DNA of 64,000 nt from Paraflavitalea soli (GTDB lineage: Bacteria > Bacteroidota > Bacteroidia > Chitinophagales > Chitinophagaceae). The stretch is taken from positions 2,236,546 to 2,300,545 of the forward strand of contig NZ_CP032157.1 in NCBI RefSeq assembly GCF_003555545.1. The letters run 5' to 3'. The notes beneath the pieces are model-generated. The model was given only the letters and a program-made list of their open reading frames with translations, was not told the origin of the DNA and made no database searches. Both the position numbers and the translations under genes were made by a program. Positions 15,980 to 25,110 of the stretch are shown one piece after another (positions within the stretch are counted from its first letter, which is position 1; every line of letters starts with the position of its first letter).

Positions 15980-16708
15980 ATGCTGTCTTTATTAGCATTA
16001 TCTCTTGCACCCGGAATAGCCATCATTTTTTATATTTATTCCAAGGATAAATATGACCGTGAGCCGTTTGAGAACCTGTTTATCTCCTTTCTGCTGGGGG
16101 TAGTGTGTACCGTACCGGCTTCGCTGATCCAAAGGAACCTCCAACCCCAGCTCGATCACCTGGTATCTCCTTATTCCATCAGCTATTATTTTATCTGGGC
16201 ATTCATACTGGTAGCGTTTAGTGAAGAGGGATGTAAATACCTGGCCCTGCGGCTGTATTCCTACCGGCAGAAGGCATTTAATGAGCCTTTTGATGGCATC
16301 GTCTATTCCGTAATGGTGAGCATGGGGTTTGCTACCCTGGAAAACATACTGTATGTATTTCAGCATGGCTTTGCCACCGGCATATTGCGTATGTTCCTTT
16401 CCGTACCAGCCCATGCCTGTTTTGGTGTGCTGATGGGATACCATACCGGACTGGCCAGATTTGATCCTGCCAGGGCTCCCCTGCACTTGTGGAAAGGGGT
16501 ATTGCTGGCCGTCTTCTTTCATGGCAGCTTCGACTTTTTCCTGTTCCTCCAAAACAACCCCAGCGTAACACGCTATGTTTCTGAATCCTTCCTGATACTG
16601 GGCGCCCTGGTCTCCTATTGGATGGCCATCAGGCTTTCCCTGCGTTCCATACGTCAGCACCAGGCACTTTCGAAACAGGTTTTTGAAAACCCCAGGGATA
16701 TACTTTAG
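15980..16708 (+). CDS. PrsW-family intramembrane metalloprotease
   Basis: A 242-residue polytopic membrane protein with about seven helices. PrsW-family motifs are all present: SEEGCKY (EExxK), GFATLENILY (FxxxEN), PAHACFGVLMGY (HxxxGxxxG) and FFHGSFDFF (FHxxxD). In Bacillus PrsW performs site-1 cleavage of an anti-sigma factor; the target here is unknown. I take the ATG at 15980, not the TTG two codons earlier. A TATTTTTG box at 15969-15976 would give a nearly leaderless message. The acetyltransferase follows 9 bases later, probably in one operon. Confidence 0.9.
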   Translation: MLSLLALSLAPGIAIIFYIYSKDKYDREPFENLFISFLLGVVCTVPASLIQRNLQPQLDHLVSPYSISYYFIWAFILVAFSEEGCKYLALRLYSYRQKAFNEPFDGIVYSVMVSMGFATLENILYVFQHGFATGILRMFLSVPAHACFGVLMGYHTGLARFDPARAPLHLWKGVLLAVFFHGSFDFFLFLQNNPSVTRYVSESFLILGALVSYWMAIRLSLRSIRQHQALSKQVFENPRDIL

Positions 16709-16717
16709 TTTTGATAT

Positions 16718-17221
16718 ATGAATGATGAATTGATAATCCGCACAGCAGAGATCGAGGATCTGGCCACCATTGGATTTCTCGCCCAGCAGATCTGGCCCGG
16801 CACTTACGGCTCCATTCTTCCCGCAGAACAACTCCAGTATATGATGGACCTCATCTATAGCCCCGACTCACTGCAGCAGCAAATGACAAAGCATAAGCAT
16901 GTTTTCCTCCTGGCAGAACTGGATGAAGAACCAGTAGGTTTCGCCTCCTGGTCCCCCTTAAAAGAAGCCGGCGTATATAAGCTCCACAAGTTATATGTAC
17001 ACCCCAAAACACAGGGAAAAGGAATCGGGAAAACACTGGTCGATTTTATCATTGACCAGCTCCCAACACCGGAAGCCACCACCCTCCGGCTCAATGTGAA
17101 CCGCCACAACAAGGCCCGGCAGTTCTATGAAAAATTAGGTTTCATCGTCACCAAAGAAGAAGATATAGACATCGGTCATGATTACTACATGAATGACTAC
17201 GTAATGGAAAAAAAGCTTTAA
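16718..17221 (+). CDS. GNAT family N-acetyltransferase
   Basis: A 167-residue acetyl-CoA-dependent acetyltransferase. The acetyl-CoA loop is at about 92-102 (HPKTQGKGIGKTL), and the usual NKARQFYEKLGF block near 130-141 marks the C-terminal half of the fold. The substrate cannot be told from sequence. It lies 9 bases after the PrsW gene and is probably co-transcribed. Confidence 0.9.
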   Translation: MNDELIIRTAEIEDLATIGFLAQQIWPGTYGSILPAEQLQYMMDLIYSPDSLQQQMTKHKHVFLLAELDEEPVGFASWSPLKEAGVYKLHKLYVHPKTQGKGIGKTLVDFIIDQLPTPEATTLRLNVNRHNKARQFYEKLGFIVTKEEDIDIGHDYYMNDYVMEKKL

Positions 17222-17222
17222 G

Positions 17223-17274
17223 GTGTCGGGTTTCGAGTGTCGGGTTTCGAGTGTCGGGTTTAGTGTTTCGGGTT
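17223..17274. repeat. GTGTCGGGTTTCGA tandem microrepeat
   Basis: Two exact 14-base units (17223-17236, 17237-17250), then two decayed units (GTGTCGGGTTTA, GTGTTTCGGGTT). Complementary text (AACCC, CACGAAAC) at 17372-17404 lets the spacer fold back on itself. The whole 17222-17404 spacer between convergent genes looks built from such units. Confidence 0.65.
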
Positions 17275-17404
17275 CTTCAGGTGTAAGTTCCAGGCTGAGA
17301 CCAAAGCCACTGAAAGCTCAACTACGCCTGATCAGCCAGCCGCTAAATAGTCAGCTTTTAAAAAGCGCGGCAGCAACCCAAAACCCGCAACACCAAACAC
17401 GAAA

Positions 17405-18181
17405 CTATTTGTCCCGCATCGCCGCCTCTTTCATGTTTTTGGCCAGGTCGTGCCCCAGGTACCGCTCTATGATGCCATGTACCAGGTAAATAACGGGGGT
17501 CATCAGCACTGCCACCAGGAATTTATACATGTAGGCTGTAAGCGCCCAGGCAGTTACCGTAGCCAGGCTGAAATCGCGGAACAGGTAGAAGGCTACAAAA
17601 GTAACTACGATACTGTCTATGAATTGCGAAGCCAGGGTACTGATCGTGGCCCGCATCCAGATAGCTTTTTCACCCGTTATTTTCTTGATCTTCTTAAAGA
17701 TCACCGCATCCAGCAATTGTCCCAGCAGGAAAGCTGTAATAGAGCCGATAATGATATTCATCCCCTGCCCCAGCACCTGCACATAAGCTGCCTGCTGATC
17801 CGTGACCCCGGGTGAAAGCCCACGGTAGCGCCAGCCATTATCGGGTACCGTATGGATGCCCAGGTAAAAGACAATAAAAGCAAAGGCGATCAGGGCTACC
17901 GTAAGGATCGACAGGAACCTTACCCCCCGCACACCATAATACTCATTGATAATATCCGTCATCACAAAGATCACCGGCCAGGGTATAACGCCTACCGTAA
18001 GGCTGAAAGAAAGCCCCTTCTCGCCCAGCAGGTCAATGCTGGCCTTGGGAAAGCCCAGCGTATCCTCCAGCGAGAATACTTTTACACCTGTTACTTCCGC
18101 CACGATGGCATTGGCAATAAAAAAGCCCCCCAGTATGATGAACAGGCGGGTGGGCTTGTCTTTAATGATATTATGGATCAT
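17405..18181 (-). CDS. Queuosine precursor transporter (YhhQ/VUT family)
   Basis: A 258-residue inner-membrane protein of the QPTR (COG1738, DUF165) family, with about six or seven helices, that imports queuosine precursors such as preQ0/preQ1 for tRNA modification. Family blocks seen: FFIANAIVAEV near the start, FVMTDIINEYYG, the glycine-rich NIIIGSITAFLLGQLLD helix, and SQFIDSIVVTFVAF. The start is fixed at ATG 18181 because the upstream gene's TGA overlaps it as ATGA (18181-18178), a translational coupling. The longer frame to 18238 would run inside the neighbour. Confidence 0.9.
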   Translation of the reverse strand: MIHNIIKDKPTRLFIILGGFFIANAIVAEVTGVKVFSLEDTLGFPKASIDLLGEKGLSFSLTVGVIPWPVIFVMTDIINEYYGVRGVRFLSILTVALIAFAFIVFYLGIHTVPDNGWRYRGLSPGVTDQQAAYVQVLGQGMNIIIGSITAFLLGQLLDAVIFKKIKKITGEKAIWMRATISTLASQFIDSIVVTFVAFYLFRDFSLATVTAWALTAYMYKFLVAVLMTPVIYLVHGIIERYLGHDLAKNMKEAAMRDK

Positions 18182-18459
18182 TTGATCAATAGAATTAGTT
18201 GAGCGATCATGAACAGCACATTGGCGATGATGAGCCATACAGGGATATGTTCCCGTACAGGCTTCCTTTGCAATAGGGATACAATAATAAAAAAATTAAT
18301 GATCACATTCAATATTACGGAAAGCCCTATACCCAATATCACTACCGTAGAGGCAATATGTCCCTGCTGCATGGGTGGCAGGTACCGCATGAGCCAGGTA
18401 AGTAAAAAACAGATGTTACAAATAAAAGCTACCCGGGAGAAAAATAATAGTTTCCGCAT
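18178..18459 (-). CDS. Small three-helix membrane protein coupled to the queuosine transporter
   Basis: A 93-residue protein with three predicted membrane helices (about 7-26, 36-60, 73-92) and a short basic loop RKPVREH. Its stop overlaps the next start by ATGA, so the two are translated together. The family is not recognised. It may be a partner or assembly factor for the transporter, or unrelated cargo in the operon. Confidence 0.78.
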   Translation of the reverse strand: MRKLLFFSRVAFICNICFLLTWLMRYLPPMQQGHIASTVVILGIGLSVILNVIINFFIIVSLLQRKPVREHIPVWLIIANVLFMIAQLILLIK

Positions 18460-18474
18460 AGATCAAGTTGGTGT

Positions 18475-18491
18475 AAAATTGCATTATTTTG
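18475..18491 (+). promoter_or_regulatory. Shared 17-nt promoter-like element, copy 1
   Basis: The 17 bases AAAATTGCATTATTTTG are identical to those at 19692-19708, upstream of the next gene. The 3' end (ATTATTTTG) is close to a -7 box, and a TTG lies 10 bases before copy 1 and 15 bases before the TATTTTG of copy 2. It lies 28 bases before the glycosyltransferase start. Confidence 0.45.
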
Positions 18492-18518
18492 TCCAACTGT
18501 AAAAAAGGAGACCTTTTG

Positions 18519-19628
18519 ATGAAAGTGCTGGGCCTGGTGTCGTATAATATTTTACCGGCCAAGATCGGTGGCCAAAAGGATATCGCATTATTCTACAAAT
18601 ATTTCAGCCGCTATGTATCCCTGGTTTGTGTAACTACTCAAAGTAACCAGCCTGCAGCCGCTGAAGGATACGAAGTACTGAATATACTGTCCGACTCCCC
18701 CACCCGCTATGCCAATCCCGCTTATTTCTTTACTTTAAAAAAGTTGATCAAAGAGCGCCAGATCACCCACCTGGAACTGGAGCACCCTTATTTTGGCTGG
18801 CTGGCCGTGCTGCTCAAATGGTTTACCGGGGTTAAGCTCATTGTTCACTCCCACAATATAGAAGGGTTACGTTTTAAAACCCTTGGCAAATGGTGGTGGA
18901 AAGGATTGTGGTTGTACGAAAAATGGGTACACCGGCGGGCCGACTACAGCTTTTTCAAACAGGACGATGATCGTGCCTATGCCATCCAATATTTTGGCCT
19001 GGTCCCTCAAAAATGTATTACCACTACCTATGGCATTGAATGGAATACGCCCCCTTCGGCTGCAGAAAAGCAGGCAGCCAGGGATACGCTTTTGAAGCAA
19101 CACGGTATTCCGGCCCACCACCGGCTATTGCTGTTCAATGGTGCATTCAATTATTTACCCAACCTCAATGGCCTTCGGCATATCATCAACCAGATCAATC
19201 CCGCCTTGCAGGGCATCCCAGGTTTTGAGTATACCATCCTTATCTGCGGAAAAGATATCCCCGCCGAATTAACCAGCCAGCAATACCCCCATATACAGTT
19301 TGCCGGTTTTGTGCCCGACATTTCCCTGTACTTTATAGGCGCCGACGTATTCCTCAATCCTGTGGTGGAAGGCGGTGGCATCAAGACCAAGCTCGTAGAG
19401 GCATTGGGCCATAATATGAATGCCGTATCTACTTACAACGGGGCCATTGGAGTAGATCCTGCTATTTGCGATGGTAAACTGGTCATAACAGATGATCAGC
19501 TTACAGGATTTGCCCAGGCAGTAGTAAAAGCCGCCCAATATGAGGCCAGCATTCCGGAGGCCTACTTTCAGCACTTTTATTGGGGCCATATTGCACAAAA
19601 AACAGCCCTGCTTATAGGACCGAAATAA
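18519..19628 (+). CDS. Glycosyltransferase, GT4-like (GT-B fold)
   Basis: A 369-residue cytoplasmic or membrane-associated sugar transferase. The N-terminal Rossmann half carries an IGGQKDI acceptor loop. The C-terminal half has the donor-site block FLNPVVEGGGIKTKLVEAL, where the GT4 family E-x7-E pattern is replaced by a related Glu-bearing loop. The start is the ATG at 18519, preceded by AAGGAG at a normal distance (18505-18512), one of the few clear Shine-Dalgarno sites here. It is the first gene of the polysaccharide locus. Confidence 0.88.
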   Translation: MKVLGLVSYNILPAKIGGQKDIALFYKYFSRYVSLVCVTTQSNQPAAAEGYEVLNILSDSPTRYANPAYFFTLKKLIKERQITHLELEHPYFGWLAVLLKWFTGVKLIVHSHNIEGLRFKTLGKWWWKGLWLYEKWVHRRADYSFFKQDDDRAYAIQYFGLVPQKCITTTYGIEWNTPPSAAEKQAARDTLLKQHGIPAHHRLLLFNGAFNYLPNLNGLRHIINQINPALQGIPGFEYTILICGKDIPAELTSQQYPHIQFAGFVPDISLYFIGADVFLNPVVEGGGIKTKLVEALGHNMNAVSTYNGAIGVDPAICDGKLVITDDQLTGFAQAVVKAAQYEASIPEAYFQHFYWGHIAQKTALLIGPK

Positions 19629-19691
19629 CAATACCCCCCAAGATCAACCAGCAATCCACTGGATGGGATAAATTATTGCCCGGTTGCTATA

Positions 19692-19708
19692 AAAATTGCA
19701 TTATTTTG
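19692..19708 (+). promoter_or_regulatory. Shared 17-nt promoter-like element, copy 2
   Basis: Identical to 18475-18491, 23 bases before the YfhO gene start. The repetition before two successive sugar genes suggests common promoter sequence. Confidence 0.45.
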
Positions 19709-19730
19709 CCCTTCTGTTAATAATAACAAC

Positions 19731-22262
19731 ATGAACAAAACGCTCTGGCAAAGGCTCACTCCGCATGTAATAGCAATAGCTATTTTTTTTGTAATATCCT
19801 GTGTGTATTGCTTACCTGTTTTTAAAGGAGAAGTACTGGGTGGGCATGATGCTGTAGGCTGGAAGGCCATGTCACAACAATCATTTGAGTTCAAGGAAAA
19901 ACATGGTCATTTCCCCCTATGGACTAATAGCATGCTCAGTGGCATGCCTGCTTACCAGATAGCGTTTGACTCGAAATACAATATCACCGTTGCTCACCTG
20001 GGTAGCGTATTTACCTTATTCCTTCCTATACCGGCCGGATTCTTTTTCCTTTCCTGCATCAGTTTTTACCTGTTGTGCCTGGTAATGGGTACAAGAAACT
20101 GGATTGGTGTATTGGGCTCACTGGGATATGCTTTTGCGTCTTACAATGCAATCATCGTCGCAGTAGGACACATCAGTAAGTTTGGATCAATGGCATATGC
20201 CCCCGCTATTTTAGCCGGACTGATATTGCTTTCGCAACGGAAGTATATTATAGGGTTTCTGATCACCCTGGTTGCCACTACCTGTATGTTTTACCAAAAC
20301 CACGTGCAGGTAATGTATTATACATTCTTAATTGCTGGTTTCCTCGGCCTGGCCTTTTTAATCAAAGCAATACGGGAAAAAGAGTTTAAACCGTTCCTGA
20401 TCAGCGTTGGTTTGTCCGTTCTGGCTATAGCACTCAGCGCAGCTTCTTATGCAAAGATGCTGTTGCCTACTTCTGAATATGTAAAAGAGACCATGCGCGG
20501 CGGCCGGTCTGAATTGACGCCACTTGATAAAAGCAATAAATCCCAGGGCGGACTGGATAAGGACTATGCCTTTACCTGGAGTTATGGCATTTCTGAAACA
20601 CTTACTTTTATAGTTCCCCGTATATATGGCGGTAGTTCACCCGGCGTACTGGACAACCAATATGTCAACGAAATAGGTGACAACTCGAAAGTGGCAAAGG
20701 TTTTTGCTGAAAAAACAGGCATGCCCGAGGATCAGGCCAATGAATTTGCCAAACAATATTCGCCTTATTGGGGAGCGCAGCCCAGCACCTCCGGTACCGT
20801 GTACCTGGGGGCCATTATTTGCTTCCTGTTCATTGTAGGCTTGGTATTCTACCGGCAATGGCATCTCGGCTGGATCATTGCTGCTACTATTTTAGGCATC
20901 TTACTCGCCTGGGGAAGCAATTTTAAAGCGTTCAACTATTTCCTGTTCGACCACCTACCTTATTACAACAAGTTCAGAGCTCCTTCCATTGCATTAATTA
21001 TTCCCCAACTAACAGTTCCATTACTGGCTGCATTGGGCTTGAATGAACTGTTGAATGGTTCATACGACGCTACTGTGCGCTGGAAAAAGTTCAAACAATC
21101 CCTGTACATTACCGGAGGCCTGCTTGCCGTGTTGATCGCCATGTATTTTTCCATGGATTATAAAGGCCCTAATGATAACGCCATTGCAGAAAATCTTTCC
21201 GGTGGTATGTTACAACAAATAGCACAGGGCAAACAACCTACACCGGAAATGCAGCAGGAAGCTACTTCCTTTGGCAGATCCGTTATCAATGCGTTAAAGG
21301 ACGACCGTCGTTCCCTGTATGGCGGCGATCTGTTGCGTTCTGCCATATTTATTCTGCTGGCAGCTGGCTTGCTGGCTTATTACCAAAAGAAGAATATTTC
21401 ATCACAAATAGTAGTGCTAGGCCTCGTGGTCCTCTCGGCCATTGACCTGCTGGGTGTAGACCTGAGGTACCTGACACATAAAAACTACCATCCTGCCGAT
21501 GAGGCAACGGAACTCGTTGCCACCAGGGCCGACCTGCAGATAAAACAGGATACCGGCTATTACCGCGTATTGGACCAGACAGGCGGTAACCCTTTCCTCG
21601 ATTCCCGTGCCTCCTATTTTCATAATTCTGTTGGCGGTCAGCACCCTGCGAGGCTGGCCCTATATGATGACCTGATGCAGCGACAGCTTACCAGGGGCAA
21701 TATGCAGGCATATAACATGTTGAATACAAAGTATATTATTGTTTCCAATCCGCAGGACAGGCAACCGATGGCCCAGTTAAATCCCGATGCCCTGGGGCCT
21801 TGTTGGCTCGTAAAGACCATCAAATACGTAAATAACGCTGATGAGGAAATGAGCGCACTGGATACTTTCAATCCCAAAGACACCGTGGTGATCGACAAAC
21901 GGGAAAAATCGAAAGTGCCCTTTGCGCCTCAATTTGATTCTACAGCATCGATCCGGTTGATCCAAAACCTGAATGATGATATCACCTACGAATTCAACGC
22001 TGCAACCAATCAGTTTGCCGTGTTCAGCGAAATATATTATCCTGCCGGCTGGAAGGCATTTATCGATGGAAAAGAGACACCGATCGTAAAGGTCAATTAC
22101 CTGCTCAGGGGATTACCGGTACCGGCTGGCAAGCATGCCATCAGGTTCCACTTTGAACCGGAAAAATATGTCATAGGTAATCAGGTATCGTTGATTGCAG
22201 GGATCATTTCTATTCTTTGTATCGTTGCCGGCGTATTGTACTTATGGAAGAAAAATAAATAA
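19731..22262 (+). CDS. YfhO-like polytopic membrane protein
   Basis: An 843-residue membrane protein of the YfhO family (PF09586), which resembles GT-C lipid-linked glycosyltransferases. An N-terminal helix is followed by a periplasmic loop with GHDAVGWKAMS and FPLWTNSMLSGMPAYQ, where Asp and Glu residues would serve as metal or catalytic sites. About eleven further helices follow, then a long extracytoplasmic C-terminal domain (about 590-800) and a last helix. In Firmicutes YfhO modifies teichoic acids; in Bacteroidota the role is unknown. Here it may attach a sugar or act on the finished polymer outside. Confidence 0.85.
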   Translation: MNKTLWQRLTPHVIAIAIFFVISCVYCLPVFKGEVLGGHDAVGWKAMSQQSFEFKEKHGHFPLWTNSMLSGMPAYQIAFDSKYNITVAHLGSVFTLFLPIPAGFFFLSCISFYLLCLVMGTRNWIGVLGSLGYAFASYNAIIVAVGHISKFGSMAYAPAILAGLILLSQRKYIIGFLITLVATTCMFYQNHVQVMYYTFLIAGFLGLAFLIKAIREKEFKPFLISVGLSVLAIALSAASYAKMLLPTSEYVKETMRGGRSELTPLDKSNKSQGGLDKDYAFTWSYGISETLTFIVPRIYGGSSPGVLDNQYVNEIGDNSKVAKVFAEKTGMPEDQANEFAKQYSPYWGAQPSTSGTVYLGAIICFLFIVGLVFYRQWHLGWIIAATILGILLAWGSNFKAFNYFLFDHLPYYNKFRAPSIALIIPQLTVPLLAALGLNELLNGSYDATVRWKKFKQSLYITGGLLAVLIAMYFSMDYKGPNDNAIAENLSGGMLQQIAQGKQPTPEMQQEATSFGRSVINALKDDRRSLYGGDLLRSAIFILLAAGLLAYYQKKNISSQIVVLGLVVLSAIDLLGVDLRYLTHKNYHPADEATELVATRADLQIKQDTGYYRVLDQTGGNPFLDSRASYFHNSVGGQHPARLALYDDLMQRQLTRGNMQAYNMLNTKYIIVSNPQDRQPMAQLNPDALGPCWLVKTIKYVNNADEEMSALDTFNPKDTVVIDKREKSKVPFAPQFDSTASIRLIQNLNDDITYEFNAATNQFAVFSEIYYPAGWKAFIDGKETPIVKVNYLLRGLPVPAGKHAIRFHFEPEKYVIGNQVSLIAGIISILCIVAGVLYLWKKNK

Positions 22263-22291
22263 ATACGAACCAGGTAGCGATTATTGATAAT

Positions 22292-23074
22292 ATGGATAGA
22301 ATCAGTATTATAACTATTTGCTACAACAACCTGCAGGAGTTAACAGATACTTGTTTGTCTGTAGAGCAACAGACCGCTCAGCCATTCGAGCATCTGATAA
22401 TAGACGGATCATCAGAATCCCTTATAAAGGATTACTTAAACCAACGGCCCCAACCCGCCTATCGGCGCTGGATCAATGAGCGAGATAAAGGAATAAGCGA
22501 TGCCTTCAACAAAGGCATAAAACAGGCCACAGGTAATATTCTGGTGATGCTGAATGCAGGCGATACTTTTTATGATGAACATTCCTTACAAAAGGTCATC
22601 GATGCCTTCGCCTCAAACCCACAGGCCCGTTGGCTACATGCCAAATACATGATGAAACGGGGAGGGCAGGATGTCGTCCTGGGCAAGCCCTTTGAAGCAG
22701 CTAAGGTCTACCGGGGAATGAGAAGCATTTCCCACCAGACCATGTATGTAAGGAAAGAACTGTTTGACCAATATGGTTTGTTTGATACCAGCCTGAAAAT
22801 ACCCATGGACTATGACTTTCTGATCAGGATAAGGAATGAACCTTTTTATTTCCTGCCACAACCCATCGTACGTTTTGCACCGCAAGGAATAAGTTCAACC
22901 CAATATTTGCGTTCGCTAAAGGAAACCAGCCAGGTTTACAGGAAATACTTTGGCAATACCCTATTGCACAGCCTTTGGCAGCTGCGGTTAAAAGGCCTTT
23001 ATTACTTATTAAATTCACCCGTTGGCAAAGCCTTGTATAAATTGAAAGTTTGGCTTAAGCTGGAGAACATGTGA
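22292..23074 (+). CDS. Glycosyltransferase family 2 (WcaE-like)
   Basis: A 260-residue GT-A enzyme. It opens with ISIITICYNN, has the nucleotide-binding IIDGSS and the ERDKGISDAFNKGI block, and a metal-site-like LNAGDTF in place of DxD. It probably adds one sugar to a lipid-linked repeat unit in the cytoplasm. It follows YfhO by 29 bases on the same strand and ends convergent to the GT9 gene. Confidence 0.9.
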   Translation: MDRISIITICYNNLQELTDTCLSVEQQTAQPFEHLIIDGSSESLIKDYLNQRPQPAYRRWINERDKGISDAFNKGIKQATGNILVMLNAGDTFYDEHSLQKVIDAFASNPQARWLHAKYMMKRGGQDVVLGKPFEAAKVYRGMRSISHQTMYVRKELFDQYGLFDTSLKIPMDYDFLIRIRNEPFYFLPQPIVRFAPQGISSTQYLRSLKETSQVYRKYFGNTLLHSLWQLRLKGLYYLLNSPVGKALYKLKVWLKLENM

Positions 23075-23103
23075 TCCCATTCTTCGGAACCACCATAGAG
23101 AGG

Positions 23104-24228
23104 CTATTTAGACAAACGCGGACGTATCTTCTTTTTGAAAGTATTACCAATAAGCCAGAATGGAAATACTATAAAGCCCATGGCTACTTCATAAAAGAAA
23201 GACAGGTTGTTGCCGTATACCTGCCTGTTTATCTTTACATGCTGGAGAATTGCTGGAAAATTTAAATAACAGAGTAGATTATATACGATGTTCCTGCTGG
23301 TGCGGAAATGCAAGGGGATAGCCTGATGGTAACGGCTTTTAGCTGTATGGAAATTATCCATCGCCTCCTGCACACAAGCCACTACTTTTTCCTTATCAAA
23401 ATCAACGAGTTCAATAAGCCCTTCTGTTGAGATACCGAACCGTTCAAAATCGCGTGAAATTGGATTTACCCACCGCGTCCAGGGATTCAGTATCTGAACC
23501 ATAGGAAGCCTCTTTGCAGCATCCGACGTGCTCATCCAGGTAATACCGCTGGAACAACCCAGCAACAAAGTGCAGTAATGCGTGCAGCCTGCTGTTTCCC
23601 TAAAAGAAAGTTCACTGCCATCAATAATAGCAGGGTTGGCATGATTTATCTTGAAGGCTGATGACAAGATCACTGCAACACCAGGTTGTGCTACCAGCTC
23701 CTCTGCAATTTCCATGGCCAGCTCGCGGGTGATTTTAGATTGACCGCTCTGGGGAGCAAATTCAAACAAGATCACCTGTTTGTAGGTCGACAATTGTTGT
23801 TCCGCGGCAAATTGCTTCACTTTTTCCATTTCTTCCGGGTACAAACGTAAGGAAGGAGTAACGGGCACTGTAACAGGCCGGTCGTAAGACCGGAAAATAG
23901 CAGAGCGGATGCAGCCGTCATAATTGGCTTCATTGCCAGCCAGTATCTGTGATATAAAAACCTGGTCCCATTCACCGGCGCTTTTTCTTTGTGCTATTTC
24001 TTTTCTAAACCTGAGGTAAGCTTTTATATCATCCTTGGCAACAGTCTTTATCTCCATGATCTCATCCACATATGGATTATTGGCTATCGTTTTACGGCAA
24101 AAACTGGCCACAGCCCAGGTTAAATGACACCCCGGAAAGTCATGTTTGATTTGCCTGGCTAGCGCGGTAGCATACAGACAATCTCCATTGGAATACAAAT
24201 GGACAAGAAGTATTTTTTGCAATGCCAT
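23104..24228 (-). CDS. Glycosyltransferase family 9-like (heptosyltransferase fold)
   Basis: A 374-residue GT-B protein that begins like ADP-heptose transferases (ILLVHLYSNGDCLYATALARQI) and retains the donor-half block with LLGCSSGITWMSTSDAAKRLP, where SSGI replaces the usual NDSGP. The last 40 residues add a hydrophobic stretch (FLYEV/FIVFPFWLIGN) that may bind the membrane. The sugar is unknown. It is the last gene of a five-gene minus-strand operon (28664 to 23104), one base after the GMD-like gene. Confidence 0.82.
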   Translation of the reverse strand: MALQKILLVHLYSNGDCLYATALARQIKHDFPGCHLTWAVASFCRKTIANNPYVDEIMEIKTVAKDDIKAYLRFRKEIAQRKSAGEWDQVFISQILAGNEANYDGCIRSAIFRSYDRPVTVPVTPSLRLYPEEMEKVKQFAAEQQLSTYKQVILFEFAPQSGQSKITRELAMEIAEELVAQPGVAVILSSAFKINHANPAIIDGSELSFRETAGCTHYCTLLLGCSSGITWMSTSDAAKRLPMVQILNPWTRWVNPISRDFERFGISTEGLIELVDFDKEKVVACVQEAMDNFHTAKSRYHQAIPLHFRTSRNIVYNLLCYLNFPAILQHVKINRQVYGNNLSFFYEVAMGFIVFPFWLIGNTFKKKIRPRLSK

Positions 24229-24229
24229 T

Positions 24230-25102
24230 TTATGCTGTGGTTAACATTAATGCTGCCAGTTGACGAAAGTTGGTGGAAGGACGCCAACCCAAAGAAAAAA
24301 TGGTAGCAGGATCAGAGACCAATTGCCGGTATTCGGCCTTAAAGCCCTCAACAGGTTTAACATAGCCGGTCCAATCCTTTTGTATGATATCAAAACAAAC
24401 CTCAATATAGTCCTTAATGGAAAAGGCTTCCCCAGTCCCCAATACCGCTTCAAATACTTCATCCTGCTGCACCAATGTCCACACAGCCTCTACAATGTCG
24501 CCCGCAAACCCCCATTCCTTCTTCACGCTCATATCCCCTATTTCGATCACCGTATCCTCGCCATTAGCAATCTTTTTCACAGCATTGGCAATCATCTTAC
24601 ATACATGACGGTCTGAACGGCGTGGGCTATCATGATTGAAGAAATAACCGATATAGGTTTTGATACCCAGGCTCCGGTAATACCGGGCTGCATACACCGA
24701 ATGTATACGCGATACAGAATAAGCATCTCTGGCGTCAAAAGGAGCTGTTTCCTTAATGGGCAGGTCTTCGTTTTTAAACTGTAAGCCACTTCCTGAAATG
24801 AACACTTTTGCCTGGGGCACCACCGTTCGTACAGCCTCCAGGATATTTAAAGTCCCTGTAGAAATAGTAGCATGGTTCTCAAATAATACCTGGTGCCGGG
24901 TAGTGGAATTGGCAGCCAGGTGAAAAATATAATCTGGTTTATGCTCTTCCAGTATAGACCTTACAGCCTCAAAATCGGCCACATCAGCCTTTATAACATC
25001 TCCCTGCCGGGAGACCGGGATCACCCGTATGCCGCGCTCCAATAACAGTTTGGAGAGATAATAGCCATCCTGTCCATTAGCTCCAAATATGATAGCTGTC
25101 AT
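24230..25102 (-). CDS. GDP-mannose dehydratase-like SDR with altered active site
   Basis: A 290-residue extended short-chain dehydrogenase. The NAD(P) loop is GANGQDG (7-13). The GMD-specific FNHDSPRR block is kept, as is KETAPFDARDAYSV. But the YxxxK pair is Y128-S-V-S-R132, the GMD catalytic Thr of STSE is G104, and its Glu is G106, with S103/S105 around them. So three of four GMD catalytic positions are changed. It may have lost dehydratase chemistry and act as a reductase or epimerase on a sugar nucleotide, or be inactive. It sits between a GT9 and a GT/methyltransferase in the polysaccharide operon. Confidence 0.85.
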   Translation of the reverse strand: MTAIIFGANGQDGYYLSKLLLERGIRVIPVSRQGDVIKADVADFEAVRSILEEHKPDYIFHLAANSTTRHQVLFENHATISTGTLNILEAVRTVVPQAKVFISGSGLQFKNEDLPIKETAPFDARDAYSVSRIHSVYAARYYRSLGIKTYIGYFFNHDSPRRSDRHVCKMIANAVKKIANGEDTVIEIGDMSVKKEWGFAGDIVEAVWTLVQQDEVFEAVLGTGEAFSIKDYIEVCFDIIQKDWTGYVKPVEGFKAEYRQLVSDPATIFSLGWRPSTNFRQLAALMLTTA

Positions 25103-25110
25103 AGTCTGAG

